Shown piece after piece: positions 35,193 to 44,523 of a DNA stretch of 64,000 nucleotides. Numbering within the stretch: the stretch's first letter is position 1; each line of letters starts with the position of its first letter. This stretch comes from Clostridia bacterium (GTDB taxonomy: Bacteria > Bacillota > Clostridia > Christensenellales > Christensenellaceae). The position numbers and the translations under genes were made by a program. Location of the stretch: NCBI GenBank assembly GCA_017439085.1, contig JAFRTU010000007.1, positions 124,001-188,000 on the forward strand, in the 5' to 3' direction. The notes beneath the pieces were generated by a model. It saw only the letters and a list, made by a program, of their open reading frames with translations, did no database searches and had not been told where the DNA came from.

Positions 35193-35747
35193 TCAAATGA
35201 ATCCTTTCTGTCTTGCAAGAAGGATAGCTGTTACAGTCTTGTTGTCAATAAGCTCTCCGGTATCTATCATATCTAAGACATCATCTACCTTGTATCTCAG
35301 GCACTCTATGAATTCTCCTTCGTCAGGTGTAGCTTCGCTCATCTCTGTAACTGAAGCATAGTAGAGATATATCATCTCATCCGAAAAGCCGGGACTGCTG
35401 TAGAAGCTTCCAAGGAAGACCGGCTGGCAGCATTCGGCTCCGGTCTCTTCCTTCAGTTCCCTTACCGCACACACGGAAGGATCCTCACCCTTCTCAAGTT
35501 TTCCTGCAGGGATCTCAAGTATGAGTTTCTTCATTGGGTAACGGAACTGCATTACGAAAAGAAGTTCTCCCTCAGGAGTCTTTGCAAGTATCCCAACTCC
35601 GCCCGGATGATTTACGACTTCCCTCTTGGAGAAGGAACCGTCAGAGAGCTTCACATCATCCACATGGACGTTTATTATCCTGCCCTCGAATATCTGCTTA
35701 ACACCGACAGTCGTTTCCGTGAGATGTTCAAAATCACATGAGCTCAT
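35193..35747 (-). CDS. Nudix hydrolase, ADP-ribose pyrophosphatase type
   Basis: A 184-residue enzyme that probably splits ADP-ribose or related nucleotide sugars into AMP and a sugar phosphate. The Nudix box is complete at about residues 84-106: GKLEKGEDPSVCAVRELKEETG (G-x5-E-x7-RE-x-x-EE-x-G). The preceding IPAGKLE stretch and the following 30 residues match the ADP-ribose pyrophosphatase (NudF) layout. The ATG overlaps the transaminase stop (ATGA), so the two are translated as a coupled pair. Confidence 0.9.
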   Translation of the reverse strand: MSSCDFEHLTETTVGVKQIFEGRIINVHVDDVKLSDGSFSKREVVNHPGGVGILAKTPEGELLFVMQFRYPMKKLILEIPAGKLEKGEDPSVCAVRELKEETGAECCQPVFLGSFYSSPGFSDEMIYLYYASVTEMSEATPDEGEFIECLRYKVDDVLDMIDTGELIDNKTVTAILLARQKGFI

Positions 35748-36586
35748 GCTTCAGTTTCCTTTGCAAATTCAGCCATGAACAGCGTCTGGAGGAGTTCAAG
35801 AAGTTCCGGGTTCTTTCCGCCGACAGGAATATTGTCGATCTCGGAAGCGGACGCAAGATGTTTGGTAGTGCTTGCGATGATGATCTCATCGGCTGCCATC
35901 ATGTCATCCACATTGAACCTTCCGTATCTTAAAGGTATCTCATTCTCCGCACAGAGCTTCTCAACTACTTTCCTCGTGATACCGGGAAGAATGAACTCGC
36001 TCTGAGGAGGCATAAGAAGTTCATCGTCTTTAATGATGAACAGGCTGGAATGAGCACACTCTGTAACATATGAACCTCTGTGGAGTACTGCCTCCTGGCA
36101 TCCCGAATCCATTGCCTTCTTTGCGGCAAGTATATTAGGGATCAGATTTATGGTCTTTATGTCACAATGGAGGAACCTGGTATCCGGAACCGTTATAAGC
36201 CTCATTTTCTTCCTGTAATCCGGAGTCTTGAAAGGAGTGATCATGACGAGCAGAGCCGGCTCGATATTGTCATAATACTCATGCTTTCTCGGAGCAATTC
36301 CCCTTGAAGCCTGCCAATAGACCATAAGGTCGTCGTCATCGGCTTTGCTGATGAGATCGTTAAGAAGGTCCTTGAGATCTGTCTTAGACATGTTGAAGTC
36401 GATATCGAGTTTTCTGCAGCTCCTGTAGAATCTGTCGATATGGCGGTCGAACTGGAAAGGCTTCCTGTTCTCGCATATGGCAACATCATATACACCGTCT
36501 CCGAAATACACCGACCTGTCGAGCACCGGTATCTTCAGATTCTCGACTTCATCGATGACACCATTGTAGTAGCCAACCGTTTTCAT
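35744..36586 (-). CDS. Class IV aminotransferase, probable D-amino-acid transaminase
   Basis: A 280-residue PLP enzyme of fold type IV. The N-terminal YYNGVIDEVENLKIPVLDRSVYFGDGVYD is typical. The PLP Lys is in DIKTINLIPNILAAKKA (about residue 150), and the Glu that binds the pyridine nitrogen is in VTECAHSSLF. The KxxNLxxNxLAKxxA pattern is that of D-alanine transaminase (Dat), which makes D-glutamate for cell wall. A branched-chain or aminodeoxychorismate role is possible but less likely. The ATG at 36586 (AGGGG nine bases upstream) is preferred to a GTG three codons earlier. Confidence 0.82.
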   Translation of the reverse strand: MKTVGYYNGVIDEVENLKIPVLDRSVYFGDGVYDVAICENRKPFQFDRHIDRFYRSCRKLDIDFNMSKTDLKDLLNDLISKADDDDLMVYWQASRGIAPRKHEYYDNIEPALLVMITPFKTPDYRKKMRLITVPDTRFLHCDIKTINLIPNILAAKKAMDSGCQEAVLHRGSYVTECAHSSLFIIKDDELLMPPQSEFILPGITRKVVEKLCAENEIPLRYGRFNVDDMMAADEIIIASTTKHLASASEIDNIPVGGKNPELLELLQTLFMAEFAKETEA

Positions 36587-36645
36587 AAAAAACACCCCTA
36601 TAACAATTGTTTCAAGATATTTTAATTATAATCCACCAAAAGGAT

Positions 36646-37572
36646 TTACTCCAAATTATTTTTTATGCAGTCGCTTCCCTGCACCAGCTTGTCTTCCTCA
36701 AAACGTCTGTTCAGATAATTGAGGACCTTCTTCTTGTCAGCACTCCATAAAGGTGCGATAAGGTATCTTTTAGGGCCGTCTCCCGTGATCCTGTGTATCA
36801 CCATTTCAGGTCTTATCGATCTTATACAGCATTCTAGGATCGTCGCATACTCTTCAAGACTCAGTGTGTCAAAAAGTCCCGCCTCATAGTCTTCTGCCAG
36901 ATCCGTCCCCTTAAGCACATGGAGAAGCTGAAATTTGATGCCGTCACTTCCCGACTCTGAGATGAATCTTGCAGTATTGACCATATCATCAATTCCTTCC
37001 CCGGGAAGTCCGAGTATCATATGTGTTATCACGTTGATACCGAGAGACTTAAGATTCTTTACGGCATCAATGTAGACAGAGTTGCCGTAACACCGTCTTA
37101 TGTACCCGGCTGTCGACTCGTTCGATGTCTGAAGTCCGAGCTCAACAAAAAGAGGCTTCTTTAAAGATAGTTCTTCCAGCAGATCCAGTACTCCGTCCTG
37201 CAGGCAGTCAGGCCTGGTGGCTATGGATATGGCTGTAATATCATCTCTTTCAGAAATAGGCATGAAAAGAGCTCTTAGCCTTGAGACAGGAGCGTAAGTA
37301 TTCGTATAGCTCTGAAAATAAGCAATATACCGGGCGTCATTTCCTGCTTTGGCGGCAACTCTCTTTTTTGCCTTTTCGATCTGCAAGGAAACATCCCCTA
37401 TGATCCCTTCGCTGAAATGGCCCGATCCCTCAAGACAGAATATACATCCCCCTGTTCCGAGGGTCCCATCCCTGTTCGGACAGGTCATGCCTCCATCAAG
37501 GGAGAGGCGATACACCTTGGATCCGAACCGCTCCCTCATATATTTATTAGCACTGTAGAAATGATCTCCCAT
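36646..37572 (-). CDS. Radical SAM protein, TIGR01212 (YhcC) family
   Basis: A 308-residue radical S-adenosylmethionine enzyme. The cluster motif is variant, with Cys residues in TCPNRDGTLGTGGCIFC (C-x13-C-x2-C, as is usual in this family). YFQSYTNTYAP, ISIATRPDCL and ELGLQTSNE are conserved family segments. The substrate is unknown; related Elp3-like proteins act on RNA. I start at ATG 37572, since GDHFYSANKYMRERFG is the normal N-terminus and the alternative ATG at 37593 lies inside the terminator hairpin of the previous gene. No Shine-Dalgarno is seen at either start. Confidence 0.87.
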   Translation of the reverse strand: MGDHFYSANKYMRERFGSKVYRLSLDGGMTCPNRDGTLGTGGCIFCLEGSGHFSEGIIGDVSLQIEKAKKRVAAKAGNDARYIAYFQSYTNTYAPVSRLRALFMPISERDDITAISIATRPDCLQDGVLDLLEELSLKKPLFVELGLQTSNESTAGYIRRCYGNSVYIDAVKNLKSLGINVITHMILGLPGEGIDDMVNTARFISESGSDGIKFQLLHVLKGTDLAEDYEAGLFDTLSLEEYATILECCIRSIRPEMVIHRITGDGPKRYLIAPLWSADKKKVLNYLNRRFEEDKLVQGSDCIKNNLE

Positions 37573-37607
37573 ATAAAGATAAAGACCCTTCATTACTGAA
37601 AGGTCTT
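37573..37607 (-). terminator. Terminator of the alpha/beta hydrolase gene, abutting the next start
   Basis: On the minus strand AAGACC (37607-37602) pairs with GGTCTT in GGGTCTT (37588-37582), followed by TATCTTTAT that ends exactly at the ATG at 37572. Confidence 0.7.
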
Positions 37608-37624
37608 GTAATTCATTGTCACTG

Positions 37625-38557
37625 TTATTTGCTCCACTCGTTTATGATCTCGAGAAGATCATCATAAACGGTCTGCTTGTCTACTTCGTTCAGTATCTCA
37701 TGTCTCATGCCCGGATAGAGCTTATATGTCACGTTCTGATATCCTGCATGCTGAGGTCTCTCGACAGCCTCCATGAATGCTTTCTCGCTGACCATGCATG
37801 GGTCTTCCTCTCCGGAAACGAAATGTATCTTCATGTCAGGATTTCTCATGACATATCCTGAAAGAGAATAGGTCCATTCAAGGAGATTGAACAGCCCGAG
37901 ATATCCGTTTATAGTGAACATGAATCCGTCAAGAGGATTGTCGATATAATCCTGCACGACTTTCTCATCGTGTGACAGCCAGTCGAAATCAGTCTTCCTG
38001 TCCTCTATGTCCTTTGCGTAAGAACCGAAGGAAAGATTGTTCAGGAACTTGCTCCTGTATCTCTCGCCCTTGAAGGTACCGATTGCCGTGGCAATGGCCC
38101 TGGCTGCAGGAAGAGCCTTGTTCTCACTCGGGCTTCCTGAAAGGATAACTCCGTCAAGCTCGAAATCGTATTGCTTGATATAGCATCTTGCGATCAGAGA
38201 TCCCATGGAGTGACCGAACAGGACATACGGTGTCTCTTCTCCGTACATCTCCTTCAGTTCTTCAGTCACGTCATGGACGTCCTCTATTATCTTTCTGGCC
38301 CCGTTCTTGTAAAAGTATCCGTAATCGGAATCATCTTTTACGCTCTTTCCGTGGCCTCTTATATCATGGATGGCAGCAACATATCCGTTCTCTGCAAGGA
38401 ACTCCATGAAGGGCAGGTATCTTTCCTTGTGTTCAGCCATCCCATGGATAAGCTGTACCACGCCCTTTATCTGTTTTCCATCATCGGGTGATACGATCAG
38501 TATCTCCCGAGGCAATCGGTCATTGTTGGTAGTCCCGTCGACTATGGCAGTCTTCAT
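37625..38557 (-). CDS. Alpha/beta hydrolase, monoacylglycerol-lipase-like (serine aminopeptidase S33 domain)
   Basis: A 310-residue cytosolic hydrolase. LIHGMAEHKERYLPFMEFLAENGY is the oxyanion region, HDIRGHGKS follows, and the nucleophile elbow GHSMGS sits near residue 114. The catalytic Asp is probably in SGEEDPC, and the His in PGMRHEILNE near the C-terminus. This is the monoglyceride lipase/lysophospholipase pattern. It is encoded alone and ends in a terminator that runs into the next gene. Confidence 0.88.
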   Translation of the reverse strand: MKTAIVDGTTNNDRLPREILIVSPDDGKQIKGVVQLIHGMAEHKERYLPFMEFLAENGYVAAIHDIRGHGKSVKDDSDYGYFYKNGARKIIEDVHDVTEELKEMYGEETPYVLFGHSMGSLIARCYIKQYDFELDGVILSGSPSENKALPAARAIATAIGTFKGERYRSKFLNNLSFGSYAKDIEDRKTDFDWLSHDEKVVQDYIDNPLDGFMFTINGYLGLFNLLEWTYSLSGYVMRNPDMKIHFVSGEEDPCMVSEKAFMEAVERPQHAGYQNVTYKLYPGMRHEILNEVDKQTVYDDLLEIINEWSK

Positions 38558-38683
38558 GATATTGTGTCAGAAACCCTCCGTTTATACATAGTTATAGTAA
38601 GTATAACAGAAAAAGCACAAATAAACAAACCCCCACCTGAAATCAGGCAGAGGTCTGTAAATATAACTGTTTTACTATGAAGA

Positions 38684-39550
38684 TTACTTCTTGAGTTCTT
38701 CCTTGAGGCCCTTGATGTACTCGCTGTCAACTTTGCCCTTGCATCCTGTGAGCTCGAAGGTATGTACTGCGAAATCTGTATTTGCCTTCTGTGCAACTCT
38801 GTAGATGAACTTGGCTTCAGCATCAGGAAGCTTTGCATCGAGTATAGCATTGTTGGTAGCTACGAAGAAGTCGGTAACGATATTGACCTTCGTGATACCC
38901 ATAGTGCATGCCTTTGAGATGTTCTCGTCTCCGGAACCGGATCCGCCATGGAGAACAAGCGGCTTTCCGCATGCTGCGTCGATGTCCTTTAATCTCTCGA
39001 AATCGATGTGAGGTGTTCCCACATAAACTCCGTGAGCGGTTCCGACTGCAACTGCAAGTGCGTCTGTCTCGGAAAGTTCGAAGAACTTCTTTGCCTCTTC
39101 AGGAACTGTAAGCATGGATACGCCGTCGATGGCATAGTTTTCTCCCTGTCCTACATGTCCGAGCTCACCCTCAACGCTGAGTCCGAGAGCATGAGCTATC
39201 TTCGCGAGCTCCTTGACTTCTGCAACGTTCTCTTCAAAGCTCTTCATGGAACGGTCAGCCATAAGGGATGTAACTCCGTTTCTGATTCCCTTGATCGCAT
39301 CTTCAAAGGAAGGGCTGTGGTCGAGGCATGTAGCTACCGGAATATCGGTCTGTGCTGCAAGCTCAGCGATGAGAGCATGGTTATGAAGAACGGTAGGCAT
39401 ATTGTGCGTAAGGAAAATGAGCGGGGAGTTCGTCTTTTCTGCAGCCTCGAATGCGGAACGGATGAAGATCTCGTTGAAGCTCGGGATTGCCGGAACGCCG
39501 TACTTTCCTTCGTAAGCCCTGTTAAGGATGTACTTCATAGGTACTAACAT
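38684..39550 (-). CDS. fba: Class II fructose-bisphosphate aldolase
   Basis: A zinc aldolase of 288 residues that interconverts fructose 1,6-bisphosphate with dihydroxyacetone phosphate and glyceraldehyde 3-phosphate (tagatose bisphosphate is possible in this family). Metal ligands lie in CLDHSPS (near residue 80), VEGELGHVGQGEN (near residue 132), GTAHG (near residue 180), and LHGGSGSG (near residue 207), with NIVTDF after it. AGGAGG lies nine bases before the ATG and a good promoter 50 bases further, so it is probably well expressed. A weak hairpin near 38630-38650 with T-rich tail may end it. Confidence 0.93.
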   Translation of the reverse strand: MLVPMKYILNRAYEGKYGVPAIPSFNEIFIRSAFEAAEKTNSPLIFLTHNMPTVLHNHALIAELAAQTDIPVATCLDHSPSFEDAIKGIRNGVTSLMADRSMKSFEENVAEVKELAKIAHALGLSVEGELGHVGQGENYAIDGVSMLTVPEEAKKFFELSETDALAVAVGTAHGVYVGTPHIDFERLKDIDAACGKPLVLHGGSGSGDENISKACTMGITKVNIVTDFFVATNNAILDAKLPDAEAKFIYRVAQKANTDFAVHTFELTGCKGKVDSEYIKGLKEELKK

Positions 39551-39602
39551 TGTGAATTTCCTCCTAATTTCTTATCACTTCTGTGAAACTTTTTCCATAT
39601 AC

Positions 39603-39631
39603 ATATTATAGACCGGAAATATCAAAGTCAA
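39603..39631 (-). promoter_or_regulatory. Sigma-A promoter of fba
   Basis: Minus strand TTGACT (39626-39631), a 17-base spacer, and TAATAT (39603-39608), overlapping a TATAAT shifted by two bases. Confidence 0.7.
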
Positions 39632-39680
39632 TCCGAATCTCTATCCATATGAAATAACCTTCATCGCTCTTCCTATTTTT

Positions 39681-40282
39681 TTATTTACCTTCTAAGCCTT
39701 TCTTTAATATCTCAAATGCTTTTATATTTGCTGTATGTTTATCAATTTCTTCTTCCATGATTATTATGTTCACTTGCGGTTTTAAAACTACAGAATAATA
39801 GTTATCATCCGGCAGAAATTCTATCCCTATTATTTTTACGCCAGTTTTGTCTTTATAAAGCAATAATTCAAGATACGAATTCGAAGTTGAAGAAATACAT
39901 ATTGTATGCGCTCTTACAATGCCTTTCCATACAGAACCATAGTTATATAATGTCTTGATAATCTCACCTTTATCTTTATATACTGATTCAGGCGCTACCT
40001 TTACTCCATTATTAATCCTAAGCACTTCCAACTGAAGATCAAATAGAAATAGTTCCGTGTCTTCATTGATTTCGATGATATCTGCAAAATCTATAACTTT
40101 GCCTTTATTCAATGACAAATGAAATCTATACATTAATTCTGAGGAAAGATCTATTACTTCTTCTTGAGAAATAATGCTAGTGTCAATCACATCAATCATA
40201 GATTTATTATCATGATCCATCACGCAAGACACAATAAAAAACACAGTATAAGAATAAACAATGAAAATCTAACAAATCTCAT
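39681..40282 (-). pseudogene. Lipoprotein gene with an apparent -1 frameshift in its signal peptide
   Basis: An ORF beginning at ATG 40282, with AGAGG seven bases upstream, encodes MRFVRFSLFILILCFLLCLA and then stops (TGA near 40222). A second frame, open from 40244 to 39681 (187 residues, only a GTG to start it), encodes IVSC, a perfect lipobox, then a soluble protein with no family I recognise. Joining them by a -1 shift (or one extra T) at the T6 run 40236-40241 restores a normal lipoprotein of about 200 residues. The run is part of T TTT TTA. The region is much richer in A+T than its neighbours. Confidence 0.65.
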
Positions 40283-40389
40283 CTGATTACCTCTTCAATC
40301 CTGTACATAGTTAACAAGAAAATGAATGGCTAATAAAGTGCCAAAAATATTTATGATTATATTAAACTATATTTTTCCATATACAGCAA

Positions 40390-41355
40390 TCAGACATTAC
40401 TAAACAGTTCTGCCGTTTCCTTGATAACACCATTCTCTGATTCAAAAAGCCTATTCTTAATCTCGTTATAGTCAAATCTTACTCCAAGAAGAATCTTCTC
40501 AACACATAAAGGAATACTGGTATCTAGAGAATCAGAGTAAACTTTTACCTTCGTAATAAACCCGTCTTTAACATTCAGAAATATCTGCACCTCACCAAAG
40601 GACAGTCTGTCTGAGAACTCCTTTTCAAATACAGGTGTATGGCCATAGTTCCATTCCCAGGATGACTGTTCAAGATATATTTCGCTTATCTTGTCCACTT
40701 CTTTCTTCCCAGGCTCATAAGAGACGGGCGTTCCGTATTCTTCTCCGTACGCCTTTATAATCTCCTGCTTCATTCCTTCCACTGTAATCTCATCAGAGAG
40801 CTCTTTCAGGTTAACTACCCTGCTCCTCACGGACGTGACACCTTTAGCCCTGAGCTTAGTCTCGGAAGGATTTAGATATCCCTGGAGCTTCGACATATCG
40901 CAGTCAATCAGAAGAGTACCGTGATGCGCTGACATACCGTTCTTCTTCGCAAAAGCATTTCCCGAGAACTTCTTCCCGTCTATCAGAAGATCGTTCCTGC
41001 CGGACATCTCCCCCTTAAGTCCGAAGCTCTCAAGGGCTTTAAGTATGACATGGAACTGCCTTAACTGATCGTATATGCCCTCTCCTGCTATGAAAGAGAA
41101 GTTGAGGTTCCCCCTGTCATGATATACGGCTCCTCCGCCGGTATGCCTGCGTACGAGCTGGACATGATCCCTCTCCATCGCGGAAACGTTGCATTCCCTC
41201 CAGGCATTCTGGTTCTTCCCTATAATGACCGCATTCTCGTTCACATAGAAATACAGCATTATGTCGTCGCTTTTCAGATTTTCAAGAAAAAACCGGTCTA
41301 CCGACAGATTCATCCATCCATCGAAAGACCGGCTGTCGTACAGATATACTGCCAT
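40390..41355 (-). CDS. lplA: Lipoate-protein ligase
   Basis: Attaches free lipoate to apo E2/GcvH-type proteins in an ATP-dependent reaction; 321 residues. LVRRHTGGGAVYHDRGNLNFSF is the lipoyl-AMP binding signature (RRxTGGGAVYHD), GRNDLLIDGKKFSGNAF carries the catalytic Lys, and HHGTLLIDCDMSKL follows. A C-terminal accessory domain is present (about residues 245-320), so it is the two-domain form. The ATG at 41355 is four bases after the trpS stop and the frame upstream lacks family similarity. Confidence 0.93.
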   Translation of the reverse strand: MAVYLYDSRSFDGWMNLSVDRFFLENLKSDDIMLYFYVNENAVIIGKNQNAWRECNVSAMERDHVQLVRRHTGGGAVYHDRGNLNFSFIAGEGIYDQLRQFHVILKALESFGLKGEMSGRNDLLIDGKKFSGNAFAKKNGMSAHHGTLLIDCDMSKLQGYLNPSETKLRAKGVTSVRSRVVNLKELSDEITVEGMKQEIIKAYGEEYGTPVSYEPGKKEVDKISEIYLEQSSWEWNYGHTPVFEKEFSDRLSFGEVQIFLNVKDGFITKVKVYSDSLDTSIPLCVEKILLGVRFDYNEIKNRLFESENGVIKETAELFSNV

Positions 41356-41359
41356 GGCT

Positions 41360-42361
41360 TTACTCCACGAATCCCACTTTCTTATATACTTTCCTGAGCG
41401 TCCTTCTGGCCCTTCCCCTTGCCGCTTCCGCATTTCTGTATAGGATATCCATAAGGGCTTTCTTGTCGCTCCTAAGTTCCCTGAACCTCTCCTGGAGCGG
41501 TGCAAGTTCACCTATTACCGCTTCGGCCACGGCTTCCTTCAGCGTGCCGTAGTTCTGTCCCCTGAATTCGGCTTCGGCATCCTCAGGAGAGATGCCTGAG
41601 CAAGCCGCATATATGGACAGAAGATTCGTGACACCGGGCTTATTCTCCGTGTCGAGCCTTATCTCGGCATCGCTGTCGGTCACTGCTCTTCTGATCTTTC
41701 TCCTGATATCATCGGGGCTGTCAATAAGAGAGATATATCCGTTTGGATTCGGATCAGACTTGCTCATCTTTGAGGTCGGATCCTGGAGTCCCATCACCCT
41801 GGCGCCTGCTTTTCCGAAATAGCATTCGGGTATCGTGAATACGTCTCCGTATATGTTGTTGAATCTTAGGGCAATGTCCCTCGTCAGTTCGACATGCTGC
41901 TTCTGGTCCGCACCGACAGGCACGAGATCCGTCTGATAAAGAAGGATATCGGATGCCATGAGTATCGGATAAGTGAGAAGTCCGCTGTTAAGATTGTCCA
42001 CATGCTTCTTAGACTTGTCCTTGTACTGGGTCATCCTCTGAAGCTCACCGGTATATGTATAGCAGTTTAAGACCCACTGGAGCTCTGCATGCTCGGGAAC
42101 ATGGGACTGTATGAATATCGTGTTCTTATCCGGATCTATTCCGGCTGCAATGTAGAGGGCAGCAAGATCGAGGGACCTGCTCCTGAGCTCTGAGGGCACC
42201 TGTCTTACGGTGATGGCATGCATGTCCACTATACAGTAAAGACAGTCGTACTCGTCCTGAAGAGCCACCCAGTTCTTGAGAGCTCCGAGATAGTTTCCAA
42301 GTGTCAGTGTCCCTGACGGCTGGATCCCGCTGAATATGACCTTTTTACGTTCGTTTTCCAT
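41360..42361 (-). CDS. trpS: Tryptophan-tRNA ligase
   Basis: Class I aminoacyl-tRNA synthetase of 333 residues that charges the tRNA-Trp of the kind found at 1717. The HIGH-like motif is [11 protein letters not shown] near residue 16; the KMSKS loop is SKMSKSDPN near residue 197. [19 protein letters not shown] is the tryptophan/adenylate site. It lies five bases after thrC and four before lplA. There is no T-box leader at the operon start. Confidence 0.97.
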   Translation of the reverse strand: MENERKKVIFSGIQPSGTLTLGNYLGALKNWVALQDEYDCLYCIVDMHAITVRQVPSELRSRSLDLAALYIAAGIDPDKNTIFIQSHVPEHAELQWVLNCYTYTGELQRMTQYKDKSKKHVDNLNSGLLTYPILMASDILLYQTDLVPVGADQKQHVELTRDIALRFNNIYGDVFTIPECYFGKAGARVMGLQDPTSKMSKSDPNPNGYISLIDSPDDIRRKIRRAVTDSDAEIRLDTENKPGVTNLLSIYAACSGISPEDAEAEFRGQNYGTLKEAVAEAVIGELAPLQERFRELRSDKKALMDILYRNAEAARGRARRTLRKVYKKVGFVE

Positions 42362-42366
42362 GCTCC

Positions 42367-43863
42367 TTACCTCTTTCTCCTTCCTGCACCGGTACCGAAT
42401 CTCTTAAGTATCACGTCTCCAATGAATTCCTTGTCCCATACATCAGTGTATATCATCCTTGCGTTTCTGAGTTCGTTAAGCTGAGGAGGAACTTCAAGCC
42501 CCGTGAGATCGGCCAATATGTCCGCAGCCTCGAATGCATCCTCGTGCAGTTCCTTAGTTATGGATCTTAAAACGTCCTGTGAGAACTTGAACGGGCTGGC
42601 GGTAGCTGCAAGGATCGAAGGAGTATCGTCTCCCATCAGTCTCTTGTATTTAAGATACACCGTCCTTGCCACAGCCGTATGGGGATCCAGCAGATATCCG
42701 TACTGCTCGAATGTCTCCTTGATAGTATTGGCTGTCGGGAACTCGTCTGCAAAATCTCCGAAGAACAGTCCGTCGAGTTCCAGCTTGTCGCTCTCCCTTA
42801 TCCTGTAGTTGTTCTGTTCCTTCAGGTCGTTCATATACATTTCCACTGCCTTCGGATCCCTTCCCGTGATCTCGAATATAAGCCTCTCGAGATTGCTGGA
42901 TACGAGTATATCCATCGAAGGCGACATCGTCTTGTAGAACTGCCTGTCTATCATGTAGACTCCCGACTCAAAGAAATCGGAGAGCACATTGTTCTTGTTG
43001 GAAGCACAGATGAGCCTGTAGACAGGAAGGCCTATCCTCATTGCATAATATGCCGCAAGTATGTTTCCGAAATTACCGCTCGGTACGACTATGTTGACCT
43101 TCTGACCGGGCCTTATCTCCTTTGCAGCAACGAGTCTTCCGTATGTGAATATGTAATATGCTATCTGGGGAGCAAGTCTTCCGAAATTGATAGAGTTTGC
43201 GGAAGAGAGCCTGAGTCCCTGCTTTGCAGCATCGCTTATGAATGAAGGATCGGTAAAAAGATCCTTTATGGTACTCTGTGCGTCATCGAAATTGCCCCTT
43301 ATCGCTGCCACGTAGATGTTATCGCCCTCCTGGGTTATCATCTGGAGCTTCTGCATGTCTGAGACCCCGTTGTTCGGATAGAATACACCTATCTTGGTCC
43401 TGGGAACGTTCTTGAAGCCTTCAAGAGCTGCCTTACCGGTATCTCCTGAGGTTGCAGTGAGGATCATCGCGTCTTCTCCGCTTCCTTCAAGGGCCTTTGA
43501 CATGAGCCTTGGAAGCAGCTGGAGCGCTATATCCTTGAAGGCCAGCGTTGGACCGTGGAACAGTTCCATCACGTATTCGCCTTCATCTATCTTCTGAAGA
43601 GGCACTATGTCTCTGTCCGAAAATGAAGCATATGCTTCCCTGGCCATATCCTCAAGCTCTTCAATGTCGATGTCAAAGAACAGCGACAGCACCCTTGCCA
43701 TGCATCCTTCGAAGGACATCCTGGACCATTCGACGATCTGAGTCACGTCGATCCTCGGAAATCTTTCCGGAACATAGAGACCTCCGTCCTCTGCAATGCC
43801 CTGAAGCACGGCGTCAAGTGCATTTATCTTTCTGGCTTTTCCTCTTGTACTGACAAGATACAT
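42367..43863 (-). CDS. thrC: Threonine synthase
   Basis: PLP enzyme that converts O-phosphohomoserine to threonine; 498 residues, the longer class with an N-terminal domain ([29 protein letters not shown]). The PLP Lys is in [14 protein letters not shown] near residue 113; [13 protein letters not shown] and [16 protein letters not shown] are the phosphate and cofactor sites. GAGGT precedes the ATG and a promoter with a perfect TATAAT lies 50 bases upstream. It leads the unusual thrC-trpS-lplA operon. Confidence 0.96.
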   Translation of the reverse strand: MYLVSTRGKARKINALDAVLQGIAEDGGLYVPERFPRIDVTQIVEWSRMSFEGCMARVLSLFFDIDIEELEDMAREAYASFSDRDIVPLQKIDEGEYVMELFHGPTLAFKDIALQLLPRLMSKALEGSGEDAMILTATSGDTGKAALEGFKNVPRTKIGVFYPNNGVSDMQKLQMITQEGDNIYVAAIRGNFDDAQSTIKDLFTDPSFISDAAKQGLRLSSANSINFGRLAPQIAYYIFTYGRLVAAKEIRPGQKVNIVVPSGNFGNILAAYYAMRIGLPVYRLICASNKNNVLSDFFESGVYMIDRQFYKTMSPSMDILVSSNLERLIFEITGRDPKAVEMYMNDLKEQNNYRIRESDKLELDGLFFGDFADEFPTANTIKETFEQYGYLLDPHTAVARTVYLKYKRLMGDDTPSILAATASPFKFSQDVLRSITKELHEDAFEAADILADLTGLEVPPQLNELRNARMIYTDVWDKEFIGDVILKRFGTGAGRRKR

Positions 43864-43915
43864 TTGCTATTTACCTCGTGATATCAGCGTGGATACGCAT
43901 AAATTCGTATATTAC

Positions 43916-43944
43916 ATTATATAGTCACACACCCCTTTCGTAAA
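43916..43944 (-). promoter_or_regulatory. Sigma-A promoter of thrC-trpS-lplA
   Basis: Minus strand TTTACG (43939-43944), a 17-base spacer, and a perfect TATAAT (43916-43921). Confidence 0.72.
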
Positions 43945-43995
43945 GTTTTATACTTTTATACATTCAGCACGGAATTACTTCCCCTGATTTGAGGC

Positions 43996-44154
43996 TGACA
44001 TCTCCTGTCATCATGTTAAGTGTTTAACATATGCAATTTTCCTTTATGAACAATTCAATTTTGAATGATTTGGCAATTAATTTACACGCTGTTCACATTT
44101 AAGGTGAAATTCACTCTGCTAAAGTGTTGCAATGTACAATACGGATGTTACGAT
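43996..44154 (+). promoter_or_regulatory. Dyad-rich region and possible promoter before the Gly-rich protein gene
   Basis: Four inverted repeats lie in 120 bases: TGACA-5-TGTCA (43996-44010), ATGTTAA-4-TTAACAT (44013-44030), ATTCAA-2-TTGAAT (44053-44066), and GTGAA-1-TTCAC (44104-44114). A possible promoter is TTGCAA (44127-44132), 16 bases, TACGAT (44149-44154). The whole gap 43864-44191 otherwise holds only the thrC promoter. Confidence 0.5.
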
Positions 44155-44191
44155 GAACATGAAGAATGACATATGAAGGAGGGATATGGTT

Positions 44192-44506
44192 ATGTTTTTC
44201 AAGATGACACCGATGAGCAAAGCTTTCCTGTTCAGGGATAACGGCGACAGCCGGGTCAAGGGCAAAACCAGCAGGGCCAGCAATCTTACGATATTCCTTA
44301 TCGTGATGGTATGTCTGGCAATAGTGATCGCATGCTTCGGTCCGTACCTTGCAGACCTTCTCTGGGAATGGGGTCAGAGGGACGTCAAGTTCCCGAGCGA
44401 CTATACGGGCGGAGGAGGCACCGGAGACGGAGGCAACAACTATGCCGGATGGGCTGCAATCGCAGGAGCAAACGGCGGAGGAGGCTGGGGCGGCGCAGGC
44501 TGGTAA
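44192..44506 (+). CDS. Small membrane protein with glycine-rich tail
   Basis: A 104-residue protein of unknown family. A basic N-terminus (about 33 residues, with KGKTSRAS) precedes one transmembrane helix (about residues 33-56, LTIFLIVMVCLAIVIACFG), then LADLLWEWGQRDVKF, and a tail of about 35 residues that is nearly half glycine (GGGGTGDGG and GGGGWGGAGW). AAGGAGGG is eight bases before ATG 44192 and only two before ATG 44186, so I choose the former. It is monocistronic, with a dyad-rich upstream region and a strong terminator. A surface-adhesive, scaffold or peptide-toxin role are guesses only. Confidence 0.72.
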   Translation: MFFKMTPMSKAFLFRDNGDSRVKGKTSRASNLTIFLIVMVCLAIVIACFGPYLADLLWEWGQRDVKFPSDYTGGGGTGDGGNNYAGWAAIAGANGGGGWGGAGW

Positions 44507-44523
44507 AACATATATGGACATAT

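Noticed and set aside
43864..44191. T-box leader for the thrC-trpS-lplA operon
   Set aside because: The leader is only about 50 bases, with no GGTGGNACCGCG-type T-box sequence or terminator on the minus strand.
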